DNA of 64,000 nucleotides, taken from Strigamia acuminata (Eukaryota > Arthropoda > Chilopoda > Geophilomorpha > Linotaeniidae). Numbering within the stretch: the first letter of the stretch is position 1; each line of letters opens with the position of its first letter. A model generated the notes under the pieces. That model searched no databases and had not been told where the DNA came from. It saw nothing but the letters and a program-made list of their open reading frames with translations. The stretch lies in the NCBI GenBank assembly GCA_949358305.1, contig OX442323.1:2170001-2234000 (forward strand). The letters run 5' to 3'. Positions 31,861-44,200 of the stretch are shown here, in pieces. The position numbers and the translations under genes were made by a program.

Positions 31861-33412
31861 AGACCATACCAGTCACATCTTGACTGAAATTCTATCTCAA
31901 CTATCAGGTAGGATGTCCAAATCCAAACACCTGCTACTGCTGCACTAACTTGTCTAACTGCTATTCCAAATCGTCACAATCAGATAGTGAATACTAGATG
32001 CACACATGTGAAAGTCATTAAACTTAATTAACATGCAGCAGCCATATGTCCATAACTCGACTTGCGAGCAACCAACAATAAATAAGCGAAAAATAAATAC
32101 CGTTTTTATATGGTTCTGGCTTATAAAATGAATGATTGGGATTCGCACACTGCTGATATAACAAAATCAGTTTTTTATTAAATTTGGTTTCTGGTTGTTT
32201 TCATTGGTGGATTTCCGATTTTCGGTGTTTTCGCAGTTTTAGAAATTTTGGATTTTTCGTTTTTGTTTCAAATTAACTGATCGTATTAAAACGAGATAAG
32301 CAGAATAGCTTTATTTTAATATTAAGTAACATCTGGATAGATAATATTGTAAATATTTCATAAGTTTGTTTATTCTTTTTAAATGTTAATAATTGATACA
32401 ATTAAAAATTCGGCAATAGCATTTACCTGCGCTGTAATAAAATTGTGTTTGTCTGTATCACAATTCAGTCCGTACGCGAGAATTCAGTCAAAACCTAAGG
32501 AACCCGTTGTGTTCTGCAAATAGAAATACATCAATCATATTACAACGTTAGTACCTCATTTAATCCTCCACTGCACAACCGACGGCCATTACACCTTTGT
32601 TGCAAGTCATACTTATTTACTCCATCTAGTGGCCATTATTACACCCACAGAACACGATTATTCTAACACGCCATCGATTGTAAAACGCACCAGTACCACC
32701 AACAGGAAAAAAATTCTAAGATGCAACCACGATTCTACAACTCGAAAAACCTAGCACTATAATTGCTAAGCAAATTGCAAATGTAACAAAGAAACAAACA
32801 GGAAGGAAGTTAGAAAAGGCATGGACATCCCTCATTTCACTCGAATATGCTCCCGGCACTCACATTGTGTGTTTAGGAGAAGTTGCGAAAATATTATTTT
32901 CTATTATCACGTGAGTTTTCTTTTGAGGGTTTCGACATTTATGTTTTCTTTTTACTTGCTGGAGATACGGAGAATGGAGGAACAGGTTTCGTGCAACATG
33001 TATTATTCATTGTCCAATTTATTACTCATTTTTTTCATTCATGTTTGTTTACCTACGAGTCGATGACCCTGAAAATTCTTAAGCATTCGACTGCTTTGTC
33101 TTGAGCTAACAAAATATCCATGCACCGAAATCAGCGCGAAAACACACGAATACGATTGTATTCCTGTGTTTTAATGTCATAAATTTATCATACATACCTC
33201 CGAAATCTACGACCCACTGTGTTCGGCGTGGTCACATGGCTGAACGCATGATGGTGTGGGATTTCTATGACATTACGTGTGGTTGCGGGGAATTGTGGGA
33301 TTCTATGAAGAGCCAAACGCATCATCGGCTTTGTCTACTATAGTAGATGGGTGGAATAGGAACTTATACCTTTGCGCGCCAAACTCAAACAGGAGACAGT
33401 TCTTCTCGGAGC

Positions 33413-33447
33413 TGTAAATGTGTGTAAATGTGTGTAAATGTGTGTGG
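33413..33447 (+). repeat. (GTAAATGTGT)n short tandem repeat
   Basis: Three to four units of the decamer GTAAATGTGT. Confidence 0.85.
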
Positions 33448-35555
33448 TAACCACTGTGGTTATTTCTGTTTATAAACATGATGAATTTGTCGATGCAATT
33501 AGTGGACGGCAGTGAATCCGTGCCTTTGATATAAATTTCCAAATACAGGGCCAGCCAGAGAGATCTGAAGATACTAGTAAGTTATATCGTAATTAATTAA
33601 AAATTTTATTTGAAACTAAAACCGTTGTACAGAGATTTGAATGTTATTTTTATATCTGGAAAATAAAAATGATCCATCAGATTATTGTTCCTTCTAATTT
33701 GTGTTCAAATTGTAATTGTTTCTAGTGTGGTAAAAAATTGAATCAAATTGAATTAAATTTGCAATTATTTTTTTATTATTATTATTGATTTATTCGGTTT
33801 ACAATTTTCTTATTAGCGTAGTAGGCTTTCATTTCATACTTAGTGACTTTCTCGTTTGTTTTAAAGCAATAGGAATACAAATCAATCCACTCGCCACAGT
33901 TTGTTTTCCATGTATCATTGAATCGATCCGTCCAAAATGGGCAGCATTTATTTTTTTCACTGCAGAGATCTCCAAAGGCGACGCAATCCCTGGGTATAAA
34001 CCAATTACAAGTAAAGTAATTAACTCCAATTCTTATATCTTATATAAACAAACTGTTAATTTCAGTCAAAATTGCTTTCAAGTTGTATAGACAAATATTT
34101 TGTGGACTAGAACCAAATGATTTGTTTGAAATAAGAAAATATTTTATGTGACTGCAACCAAATCCTTTGGTTCTTCCAACAAAATATAGCCAACAAATTA
34201 ATTCGGTTGCAATAACTCAAATTTAAGTTGCAAGGAATGAAGCTGCTATAACCAATTCGGTGTTTGAGTGCGTTGTTTATACACTTCTAGGCTTTTAAAC
34301 AACAATGCTAATTACGGTACTAACAAAATCATTTTTTTTAATTGGCAATTTTTTTTTTTGCCAAACTTATTTGAAAAACAAACCAACAAACTTACTTCCT
34401 TCTCTCTTGATTGCCCAAACTTTCTTCTGGGCTAAAGATGTTGCGCGCATTATTCTCAGTAAGCAACATGAAAGCAACGGATACCAGAAGAATTCGCCAC
34501 TTTGAGGTAACCTCAAAAGTATATCCCTTTGGGTGTTCACCATATTTCCAAATATCTTGGAAAGAAATAAAAATATTATTATATTTTATCTCATATTTTG
34601 TTCTACTTTGAATCAATGTTGATTTCTTAGCCAAGCAACAGATGTTTTGCCACTTGTGCTGTGGGGCGCATCTTTTGATGTCGCAAACTAGTGACGATTG
34701 TGGGAGGAACTTCCCTTCACTTGTGGTTGCACGCAATTAACTTATTTTAATGTTCTGCACAGCCTTTCTGAGCATAATCTAGGGTGGGCCAAACCATTTG
34801 GCATTCTTGATCTGATTTCCAACAACTCCACAAACTTATGCCAAAACTTTGCTAACAAGTAAGTGTGATCCGTGGTACTGGAAATTATTAAGATTCATTG
34901 CTAATCTGTATTTGCTTTACAGAGTAGCGTTCTTTCCTCTGATTACTAGAAGTAATCAAAGCCTCTTTGTGTATTTTTTGAGAGGATTTCTGTGTCGAGC
35001 ATGCTCCACAGAAATCGGTGCTCATGTGTCGCCATCTTAGGACATCTTAGGACAGTAACCGTGAGTGTGTGGCGTTTTATGACCACGCCTGTGCACTATC
35101 ACCATCTGGCGAGCGCAAATCAAATTAAACAGTATTAAGAATATCTGCCACTAGGTGGCATAACCCAATTACAATAACATTCGAGTTTTCAGTTTATTCA
35201 TTCATTTGTTTATTTATTTTATTTTTATGTTTGCTGTTGTGGCCCGTCATCTCTTGCTGAAATAAAGAAACTACAACCCAACAACAAGTATCATACATGC
35301 ACAATATGCACAGGAGCTAAAGAAAGTCTTAAAAAAATTGAAATCGACATTCTATCTTAAAGCAATTTTATATGGGTATAGAAATATGCAAAGTTACATC
35401 TTCTTTAAAAAATGTGTGGGTGTAATTGATTCAATTTCCTTATGACCGCCCCGGTCATAGTCACAACATAAAACTGCTAATTTACAAAACACAACTTTGG
35501 AGAGAGTCTGCCCTGTTGACCACTGCGACCTGAGCATTCCAGATGGGCCATGCAT

Positions 35556-35670
35556 TGAAAAAGGGCTAAAAATGGCCATTTTTACATTGAAAAATGGCTA
35601 AACACGGCCATTTTTACATTGAAAAATGGCTAAACACGGCCATTTTTGACGAAAAACGGTCATTTTTAGA
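35556..35670. repeat. Tandem palindromic repeat (AAAAATGGC…GCCATTTTT)
   Basis: Three or more units of about 33 bp, AAAAATGGCTAAACACGGCC followed by ATTTTTACATTG. Each unit is itself a hairpin, so the array can fold into a row of stem-loops. Confidence 0.8.
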
Positions 35671-37211
35671 TTGAAAAAGCATGGCAGATAAAAACCAAAC
35701 CGATCTAGCTGACCATGCGGTCATCGGGCGTGTGGTCAACAGTTGCTCCTAGGATGCAACGCAGTAGTGCAACCCACACAATACATCAAACTGCATTAAT
35801 GGAAGGTTACTGATTCCTAGAGAAAGAAAACCCAAAATTCTGTGTTCTAAGTATCCTTTCTTTATCGTCGTGTGGTTCTCCCCAAACCATGACAATGTTG
35901 TCTGTATATTCCTGATAAGAGCACTTTTCAGGCCACTTTTCACATTACACAAGATTGGTTATCCTTATTCCAATGAGACTGCTTCACCTCATCTCCGCAG
36001 CTGGACTCGTACCACCCGTAATGAACTCATAGTGTGGTCATCCAGCCGACAAGAAGAAGTATTGTTCCTTTACTGATTGCCCAAAATTTGATGTAAAGGA
36101 AATGTCATTTAACGCAAGAAAAGAAGAGAATCAGTTGATCTAAATATTGAAAGACGACGGAGACTCGGGGACGTTTTACCTTCTCGCTGAATCGAGTTGG
36201 TATGTTGGGAAGATTGTGGAATCATCCATTAACCATGCCACTTTCTCTCGTTAGAGGTCGGTCGGAAGAAGTGTTAAAGGCATTTCCTTGTCCCTGTGAG
36301 CACTTTTTACTCATCTCGTGGGAAGGAACACTAACATGGTTTGAATCGACTTTGCCCATTGATTACAATACAGTTCACGTTCAACTCAAGTAGTGAACAA
36401 TTTCCTATTTCAACACCCCTTGCGTAGTTAGGAATTCGTCTTCGGAATAACCAAAGCCGCTTCTTTGAATCTTCTCTCGCAGAGATATTTTTTTTCCATT
36501 TGATCAAATAAAGGTGAACATTTCACACTTTTATTTGGAGACAAATGCAATTTACGCCCCAATCCAGCTTTTATATAGTCCAATTTTTCTTTTTTTTGGA
36601 TAGAAATTGTATTTGAAAGTACAAATGCATCGATGGCTAATAATTATTGGAATGGGCAATTGGCATTTTAATTTATTACGTTCATTTATAAGCGGACATG
36701 TTGAAAAATATGCTAATCTGTTTTATTCAAATATAAAGATACGTCGGCATCAGAAAATGTGAAAAATGAGTTTTGGGAGAAAAGATGCCAACAGCGTATT
36801 AGCTTAATGCAGTTGCTCAAAGAATATGAATTATTTTTGTAGAGGAAATTTTAAATTGTGCATTTTAAATAAACAAACAAAAAACTTCGTTTGTTCAATG
36901 TTTATTTTCCTTTCTGTAATTTTATTTTCTTTTGCTTATCTTTCCGGTTTGTGCCACTGATTTGCAACTTCATTACTCTAATGGAATTGAGTTGCAACAT
37001 GTTATTCTTCACTTGACAATTCAGCCACCACAAGCCTAAAAGTAACTCACTCACCTAAATAACAATATTTTGTTTATCACTTGAACTATTTTAGAATTAA
37101 CATAAACAAGAAAGCAAGCAAATTGCATTCGTCTCCAAAATGACACAATAGATGTCACCACTAATCCACGTTACTCTGGCTCAAAAATAAACGTTCACCC
37201 AAAGGGTTTTA

Positions 37212-37267
37212 TCGGAGACTTCGATAGTATAGTGGTTAGTGCACCCGCCCGGTAAACAGCAGAGCCG
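37212..37267 (+). pseudogene. tRNA-Asp-like 5' half (tRNA relic or SINE head)
   Basis: TTCGATAGTATAGTGGTTAG followed by TGCACCCGCC matches the D-arm and 5' anticodon stem of eukaryotic tRNA-Asp, including the A-box. The 3' half is not tRNA-like: no GGTTCGANTCC box B and no closing acceptor stem. A tRNA pseudogene or the head of a tRNA-derived SINE is likely; no A-rich tail is seen nearby. Confidence 0.5.
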
Positions 37268-38158
37268 CAATTACTCTTTCTGGAGGAGTGTTTTAATAAA
37301 TTCAACGGAACCCTTAATGAGGTTATTACAGTATTATCAAAATGTACACACTTTTTTTCCATTTTATGTAGCATGTAAATTTTTAAATTAACAATTGTGT
37401 TTTGAAATTATGAAATAAAAAAAAAGACAAAGTGAAAGTGCACATCTGTGGCAATTCCCAACTCTTAACACTATATGCATGAAGTGGGAAATAAGAATGA
37501 TGTGTGTCATTATAAGGTGTTGAAATTGCACTTGAAGAAAATCTTTCTACTCAAGAGCAAACACTAATCCCTTTTCTGATTGAACATTTTTCAACACTTT
37601 TATTGCCATCAAAAATTCCTTCAGCCTCATTTTTTTTTCTCCCACTTGGATCAATGTGGAGATTAGAAACAAGTTGATGTAATTTCAGATATCAGCCGAA
37701 ATGCGAGAATGACTGATTCTGAAAATTCGCAGGTGAGAAATAATTCATCGTACGAAGCAAAGTGATTTCGCGTGTGAAATGAATCATGAAGGACCGTGAC
37801 AAGTGCCAAGCAGCATTACCCACTGAGAAATATTGGGAGAAAAAAAATCAAGTGAGCTTTGTGACAATCTGGAGATTGCAGGGCCAAATTGTGTCTGAAG
37901 AAATCCTACAGAAGGTTCTTGGAAGATTAAAAAAAAATATATTTAATCTTAAAAGAAATCAGAACTGAATTCTTCAAAGTAATAGTCTGTTTAGAAAAAA
38001 CTTGAGAACTCTGTAGATTGTCACAACTACCACGTGATTTACCACATTTTCAGGATTCATGCTCTTGATTTGAACGCTGCATAAAAATTAAAATTGAAGC
38101 TAGTAGAGTGACTTTAGTTGCTTTTGTGATGCGTTTTGAAGATTGATTAATGACATTG
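37268..38158. other. Intergenic, no gene recognised
   Basis: Nothing assignable seen. Confidence 0.35.
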
Positions 38159-38356
38159 TCACCCATGGCGGGCCGGCGAGAAGAATTTCGTAAATATGTC
38201 TGCCGGGTTAATATCTGTGTGCACTTTCTTTAGAACAAAGACACCGTCATGTAACCAGTCCCGGATAAAATAGAACCGGACATCAATACGCTTGCTCCTA
38301 TGATTCTCAATATCATTAGAAGAGAAATAAATTGTTGACAAACGATCCGAGAACAA
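38159..38356 (-). pseudogene. Ty1/copia RNase H fragment
   Basis: A minus-strand frame reads STIYFSSNDIENHRSKRIDV, then FYFIRDWLHDGVFVLKKVHT and DINPADIFTKFFSPARHG. This is the end of the copia polyprotein ('H.RSKHIDIRYHFIRD..' and 'NPADIFTK'). Only about 65 codons remain, with no LTRs. It differs clearly from the intact element at 40904-45677 (which reads HSRTKHIDIRHHFVRE and ADVLTKGLF), so it comes from another copia lineage. Confidence 0.85.
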
Positions 38357-40898
38357 AAATTCTTGCTCTTGTAACTAAAATCTAAAGAAAACAAATAGTA
38401 TATTCTCAAAACCATCACAACGTTGTCCTAACTCCTATTGGCTAAGCCGGTTTACGCCTAACTGGTGACTGTGTTCTACTATGCGGAAAAGTAGTTTTGT
38501 TTATTTTCAATGTTTTTTAGTGTAAAAAGTGCTTAGAAACAAACTATTCAAGAATTAAAAAAAATAAGTTTTGTTTTTGTTAGATTTTAGTCAATTTATG
38601 TCATTAATCAATCTTTAAATTCATGTATGAGGTGTGCGCATTGGAATAGATGCTAGATTATGGCATATTACTCATTTCCCTCTTGATTTGTCTTTGGTTA
38701 TATAAAAATGTAGCCGACGTCTAATGTGAAAATCATTAAAAACTTCAATTACCGCTTCTACTATAAATCAAAACATGTATACCTTTAATTTTCAAGTGTA
38801 GCTAATGTTGATGACCAAGAAAAAACTTCTGCACCAACTTTATTTCATGCATTTATGATGTGCACACACTTGGGCATGTTAATTGAGCATAATAAAATGA
38901 GTAAAAATAAAAAAAACATTGCAATGTTCATAAATTAATTCCAAGTGAATTCAAATTAAAATGACTCCAAAAAATTAGCCAAAAGTATGCGAATTTTAAT
39001 TTCCCACAACTTGCAGATATAAACATTCAAATGAAAACAATAAAATTTACATTTAAAGCCAACTCGATCTCAACTAAGCGCGGCAAAAACTGACCAAGGA
39101 AATGGTTGATTGGCATGTTGTCACCAAAGTCCACAAATGAGCATGCTCAAACATGCATGTCCAATCACACACCAGGGCTAGTCAAGTATTTCACACATAT
39201 TTCATCAGTGACCTCAACTCATTACATGAAACCCTTTCTAAAACTCGTGATTGATTTATTCTTGTACCTGTTGTTGTAAATTTTTGATGTCCTAATAACT
39301 TGTCTCGAATCGTGTTCTACGTTGGTGTTTGTGAGTAATCAATCTTTCATATAGATTTTTATGTTCATCATGTAATCCCTGGTGGGTTTCTGTTGACAAA
39401 GACAAATGAAGACCTTGGAAAAGTGACTCAAGTTAGATAAGGGCTTCCTATCTCTGTTGTTAGTTATTCTAATGCAGATTGCTGATCTGAAATTTTAAAA
39501 ATGCAACAGATTTCTGTCCCCTTTGGTCGTGGAATTTCAAAGTGGGCAATATTTATTACCGTTTGATGTTTCAGTCTTTAAAGCAGTTTCCACTGTTGTC
39601 TTTGAACTCGGGTCTTGAACTTTCCATTTACGGCGAGATCAAAAAGTAGGGTTAACCTCGTTTCACACTGTGTTCATACTGGCAGTAACAGTAAATATCT
39701 CGTAAACCATCATCTTCTTGCATTACGGTTATCCTTTACCGCCCGTGCGACCACAAAGTGAAACTAGTAGCCAAATGTAGTCAGAAGAAAAGCGTACGTT
39801 GTACGATCTTTTCCAATTTGTAAAAATTGGGCACTTTTATGAAAACTGTTTGAGTGTATTTGTCGCAAATCAAGGGTGGCGAATTTATTGGTAACAATGA
39901 AAATCGTCTACAATCATTGTTTCATTGACTTTTAGTTTCTAAAGTTGTAAAGCGCCATTCATGTAGCCTATAACTTGTTGTTATTTTGTGTCACCTGGCC
40001 AAATGTATTCAAAATCCCGAATGAAGGTCTCCACCGCCAGGGGGAGTGGTACTGTAATCTCGCGGACCCAACACGTGTAACGGCACTTCCGGTGACTTCC
40101 GGTTACGTTACGATAACGTGTAGTTCGTGTGCGATAATGTGTGTGCGAATAAACGACTTTATCCATCCCAAATCAATGCGATCTTCCTTCAACGATTCTC
40201 AACATAAATGTCTAAACTTTAACCAATTAAACAAAGCAAATAGATACAAATCAGGTGTTCAATTATTGGTGTTCCAAATGCGGAAAGTATATTGTCAAGG
40301 ACCGGATGATCCCTGGAAAAGAAAAATTATTCCACACCCACGAAAAATTAAAACAGAAAGTTTCTTAAAAAGTGTCAACATATTATCACTAGTGAGAATT
40401 TTTATAAATACACACTACTTCTGCTAATAGAATTTGGGTAGAACCAGTAGTCACCGATACTTATAAATGGGTATTCTGGCCGCACATCCTTATCTTTTCA
40501 ATGATGTTATATCTATGGCAAGAACATCTGGCGCCAGTCCCCCCCCCCCCCTAACCGAGTTTTCCGTAGTTTGCTCAATTCTCTGTCCTTAAGAAAGTCG
40601 TCCAACAGATCGCTGGACTAAGAAGTCTAACATTTTCTTCTAGGTTGATATACTGGCGATGGCACCTGTACAGTATTAAAAAAACACTCCATTTCAAGCG
40701 TAAATTACATTAAAGTAAATTTAAAAATAAACGAGTCACACAGATGTTGGTAATTTGAAAGTTGGCGTTGAAAGTTGGCGCTATTTGATCGAATTCAATA
40801 TTTATGGCTCCGGTTAAAATATTCAAACGTTTTATTTTCAAATTGAAGCACAGCTGGTAAAAGAGTAAAATTTGATGGTGAACTCCATTATTTTATTA
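38357..40898. other. Intergenic; possible LTR-like stretch at 39970-40190
   Basis: No host gene assigned. A 150-codon open frame (39975-40427) overlaps sequence with CACTTCCGGTGACTTCCGG repeats and an AATAAA hexamer (about 40148), more like a promoter/polyadenylation region or solo LTR than a coding exon. Two poly-C tracts follow near 40540. Confidence 0.3.
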
Positions 40899-40903
40899 CT
40901 TTT
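40899..40903 (+). repeat. Target-site duplication, left (CTTTT)
   Basis: CTTTT directly precedes the 5' LTR and is repeated directly after the 3' LTR (45678-45682): the 5-bp duplication expected for Ty1/copia integration. Confidence 0.9.
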
Positions 40904-41118
40904 TGTTGTTTTATTGAATGTTATATTCCTGTCCGCCAGGTGTCTTTACCACCTGTGCACCTGTATTTGGCACTGACCAATCAGTGCCCTGTTTTGTATT
41001 TAGTGCTCCGCGCACTTTTAAACATCTGTTTTAGATTAAAACCATCACTGTTAATATTTCACCAAAAAGCCAAGCGTCTCCATTTTTATGCCTCCAACAT
41101 ATTAGAACAAAAACTACA
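40904..41118 (+). repeat. 5' LTR
   Basis: 215 bp, TG…CA ends. It contains a short inverted pair (CAGGTG..CACCTG at about 40937-40963; TGGCACTGACCAATCAGTGCC at about 40970-40990) and CTTTTAAAC that could serve as a TATA-like site. Identical to the 3' LTR as far as I can read. Confidence 0.95.
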
Positions 41119-41148
41119 GGTTATGGGCCCAGCACGCTTCCACTGCGC
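41119..41148 (+). promoter_or_regulatory. Primer-binding site for initiator-Met tRNA (internal half-tRNA type)
   Basis: Immediately after the LTR, GGTTATGGGCCCAGCACGCT continuing TCCACTGCGC is complementary to the anticodon stem-loop and D-arm region of eukaryotic initiator tRNA-Met, not to its 3' end. Drosophila copia uses the same cleaved half-tRNA priming. Confidence 0.9.
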
Positions 41149-41239
41149 TTAAAAATCATCAAGTTTTGTACCGGAACATTCGAGGAAGTTAAAAACGAAT
41201 TTAACACGAACATTCCACAAGAAACAGAACTAAGAAACG

Positions 41240-44200
41240 ATGGCGAACGGCGGCGGAAATTCAGCTCGAATCGAGGCGTTGGGAAAGGAAAACTTCGACA
41301 CATGGAAGATCCAGATGGAAGCAATTTTGGATCAACGGGACCTACTCGTGCACGCGGAAGGTACGTCGAAACGACCAGAGACCATTGAAGGCAACGCGAA
41401 ACGTATGAAGGAGATCGAGACGTGGGAGAAAAGTGATCGAACAGCCAAAAATGACATTTTGCTAAACATAAAGCAATCTGAACTTCGAATGGCCAAAAAT
41501 TGCAGCACCGCAAATGAATTGTGGAGGAAGTTGCATAGTGTGTACCAATCGAAAGGACCGGCAAGAAAAATCACGTTGTTAAAACGACTCGCGACACACA
41601 AGATGGCGGACGGAGAAAACGTGGAGAGTCACCTAAAAGAATTCTTCGAACTAGTAGACAAATTGCTAGACATGGATTTTAAAATGCCCGAAGATTTCAC
41701 AACGATTCTACTGCTACTGAGTTTGCCAAATTCCTACGACAACTTTCGATGCGCAATAGAATCCCAAGATAAATTGCCATCGCTGGAAGTTTTGGAGGGA
41801 AAAATCAAAGACGAGTCGATCGCCCGCGGAAAAGGAAAAGAAGACGTGTCGGACGCCATGATGGCCAGAAAAACGTTCCAAAAACGTAAGCAACCAAAGA
41901 AATACGGCGACGAAAATTCGAATTCGACCGAGAAGCCAGTTTTCAAATACAAGTGTCACGGTTGCGGAAAAATTGGCCACAAAATCGCCGATTGCCGAAG
42001 TAAAAGCAAGAAGGAAAGCGCATCAAGAGCCGAGAAATCCAAGTACGAATTATTTTTCTGCGAGCAAATCGAGACAGCGCTGATAAGCGAGACGTCACGA
42101 CCGAAAAATTGGTGTTTGGACAGCGGCGCCAGCTCCCACATGTGCTCGAACGATTCAACATTTTCGACGATCGAATTCCTGAAAAACCAAAAACTGAATT
42201 TGGCCAGCAAAGCGAGTACAAAAATCGACGGAAAAGGAACCGCGAAAATTGTCGTCAACACCGGGAACGGAAATGTGAAGCTGGATTTGGCGGAAACTCT
42301 TTTGGTGCGAGATCTACGAACGAATTTGATGTCGGTCGGGAAGATCACAGAACGGGGACACAAGGTGATTTTCGATGATAAGTCAGCAGAAGTGATAAAT
42401 CCGAAGGGAGAAATCGTATTCACCGCCGAAAAAAGGAACGGACTGTATTACATCGTCGACGAGACCGAGGATGCTGCGACTGCAGCGGAAATCGAAGTCG
42501 GAACCGGATCAAAACCTGCAAAACCCGCAAGTACGAAAATACAAGAATGGCACAAAAGACTTGGGCACCTGAACGAGTCAAGTCTGAAAATACTAAACGA
42601 AAAGGCGGACGGAATGAATTTGGAAAAGGACGCCAAGCTGCCAACTTGTGAAACTTGCATCGAGGGGAAGCACGCAAGTACGAAATTTCCTGACTCCACG
42701 TCAAAAAGCGAAAAACTGCTGGAACTTGTACACTCGGACGTTTGCGGACCAATGCCAACAAAGTCCATGAACGGATCAAGATACTTCGTGACCTTCACCG
42801 ACGACAAATCGAGGTGGTGCAAGGTGTATTTTCTGAAGCACAAAAGCGAAGTTTTCGAGGCATTCAAGTCATTTAAAACGTTTTGCGAGAGGGAAACTGG
42901 TTGCGCACTAAAAGTTTTACGATCGGACAACGGGAAGGAATATGTAAATAAGAAATTCGACGCATATTTACAAGAAAACGGCATAAAGCGCCAAACCAGC
43001 GTCGAACGAACCCCGGAACAAAATGGCGTCTCGGAAAGAATGAATAGAACTTTGATCGAGATGGCACGATGCATGTTACTGCAAGCAAAATTGCCTAACT
43101 CATATTGGGCGGAAGCAATCAACACTGCATGCCACATCCGAAATAAATGCCCGACTAGAAGTTTGGAAAATGAAATCCCGCATCAAGTCTGGACCGGAAG
43201 AAAACCGAATGTCGACTATTTTCGAGTTTTTGGAAGCAGAGTCTTCGCGTTGGACAAGAAACCGAACAAGGGGAAGTTCGAACCGAAGTCAAAAGAATGT
43301 ATTCTCATCGGATATTGGGACGGATCGAAGGCGTATCGCTTGTGGTCAAAAAGCGAAAACAAAATTATAAAAAGTCGCGATGTGAAATTTGTCGAAAAAT
43401 CGGAAAATGAAACGAATGAAGAATGTGAAGAAAACGATAATAACAATAATTTTAATGACATTCTCACCGATTGCAGAACAGATCAAATCGAGAATGGAAC
43501 CGAAATTTCCGAGGACGAAGTCGAGAGCGCAGGCGAGAACGAGCCCGATAATGAGGACGAGAGAGAGACGCAACACGAAGAAGCCGAACCTCGTCAGAAT
43601 GAAAACGCGCAAATAATTCCACGACGATCCTCGAGAACGCCAAAACCTTACCCAAATCGAAATGGGGACCCACCCAGAAAGAAATACACCAGAAAGAATC
43701 CGACAACAACTAATGAAGTTTTGGACGAAATTGCACAGATAGCAATTCTCGACGATCCAACGACAGCGGCCGAAGCTTTGAATGGAAACGACCCACAAGA
43801 ATGGATGAAAGCGATGAAGGAAGAGTACGACGCTTTAATCGAAAACGAAACGTGGGAGGAGTGCGACCGACCAAAAAATAGAAACGTAATCGGATGTAGA
43901 TGGGTCCTCCGCACGAAATTTGAAGCAGACGGGTCAATCGAACGCAGAAAGGCCAGACTGGTCGCCAAAGGATATGCACAGCAGCCAGGCATCGATTACT
44001 TTGAAACCTACGCGCCCGTCGCACGACCGGGATCAATTCGAATGATGATGGCAATCGCAGCCGAGTTGGGATTGACCGTACACCAAATGGACGCGATAAC
44101 GGCATATTTGAACGGCGAAATCGAAGAGGAAATTTTTATGGAATTCCCCGAATATTTGGAATTTATTGCTGGAATAAAAATCAAGAAAGGAAAAGTCTGC

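Larger units (their letters stand above)
31861..37211. other. Intergenic, no gene assigned
   Basis: AT-rich. It contains a (GTAAATGT)n microsatellite (33413-33447) and a short palindromic tandem repeat (35556-35670). Possible coding scraps at 34393-34560 (minus) and 36040-36395 (plus, with several stops) are not assignable. Confidence 0.35.

Noticed and set aside
34392-34736. 114-codon minus-strand frame with a hydrophobic run (RILLVSVAFMLL) and a GTAAGT donor
   Set aside because: A second frame is open over the same stretch with its own ATG, no family is recognised, and no partner exon was found.
34786-34861. Plus-strand text KPFGILDLISNN…NFANK before a GTAAGT donor, briefly resembling a myosin motor segment
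   Set aside because: Only about 25 residues. The DNA overlaps a GGGTGGGCCAAA motif also seen near 22.1 kb that looks like a repeat end, and the next candidate exon does not continue the family.
36040-36395. Protein-like scraps (KDDGDSGTFYLLAESSWYVG, LKAFPCPCEHFLLISWEGTL)
   Set aside because: Interrupted by stops and frame changes and not assignable. Possibly an old retrocopy, but the support is too thin to list.
39975-40427. 150-codon plus-strand open frame
   Set aside because: No family resemblance. It overlaps duplicated CTTCCGGT blocks and an AATAAA, more like a regulatory or LTR region.
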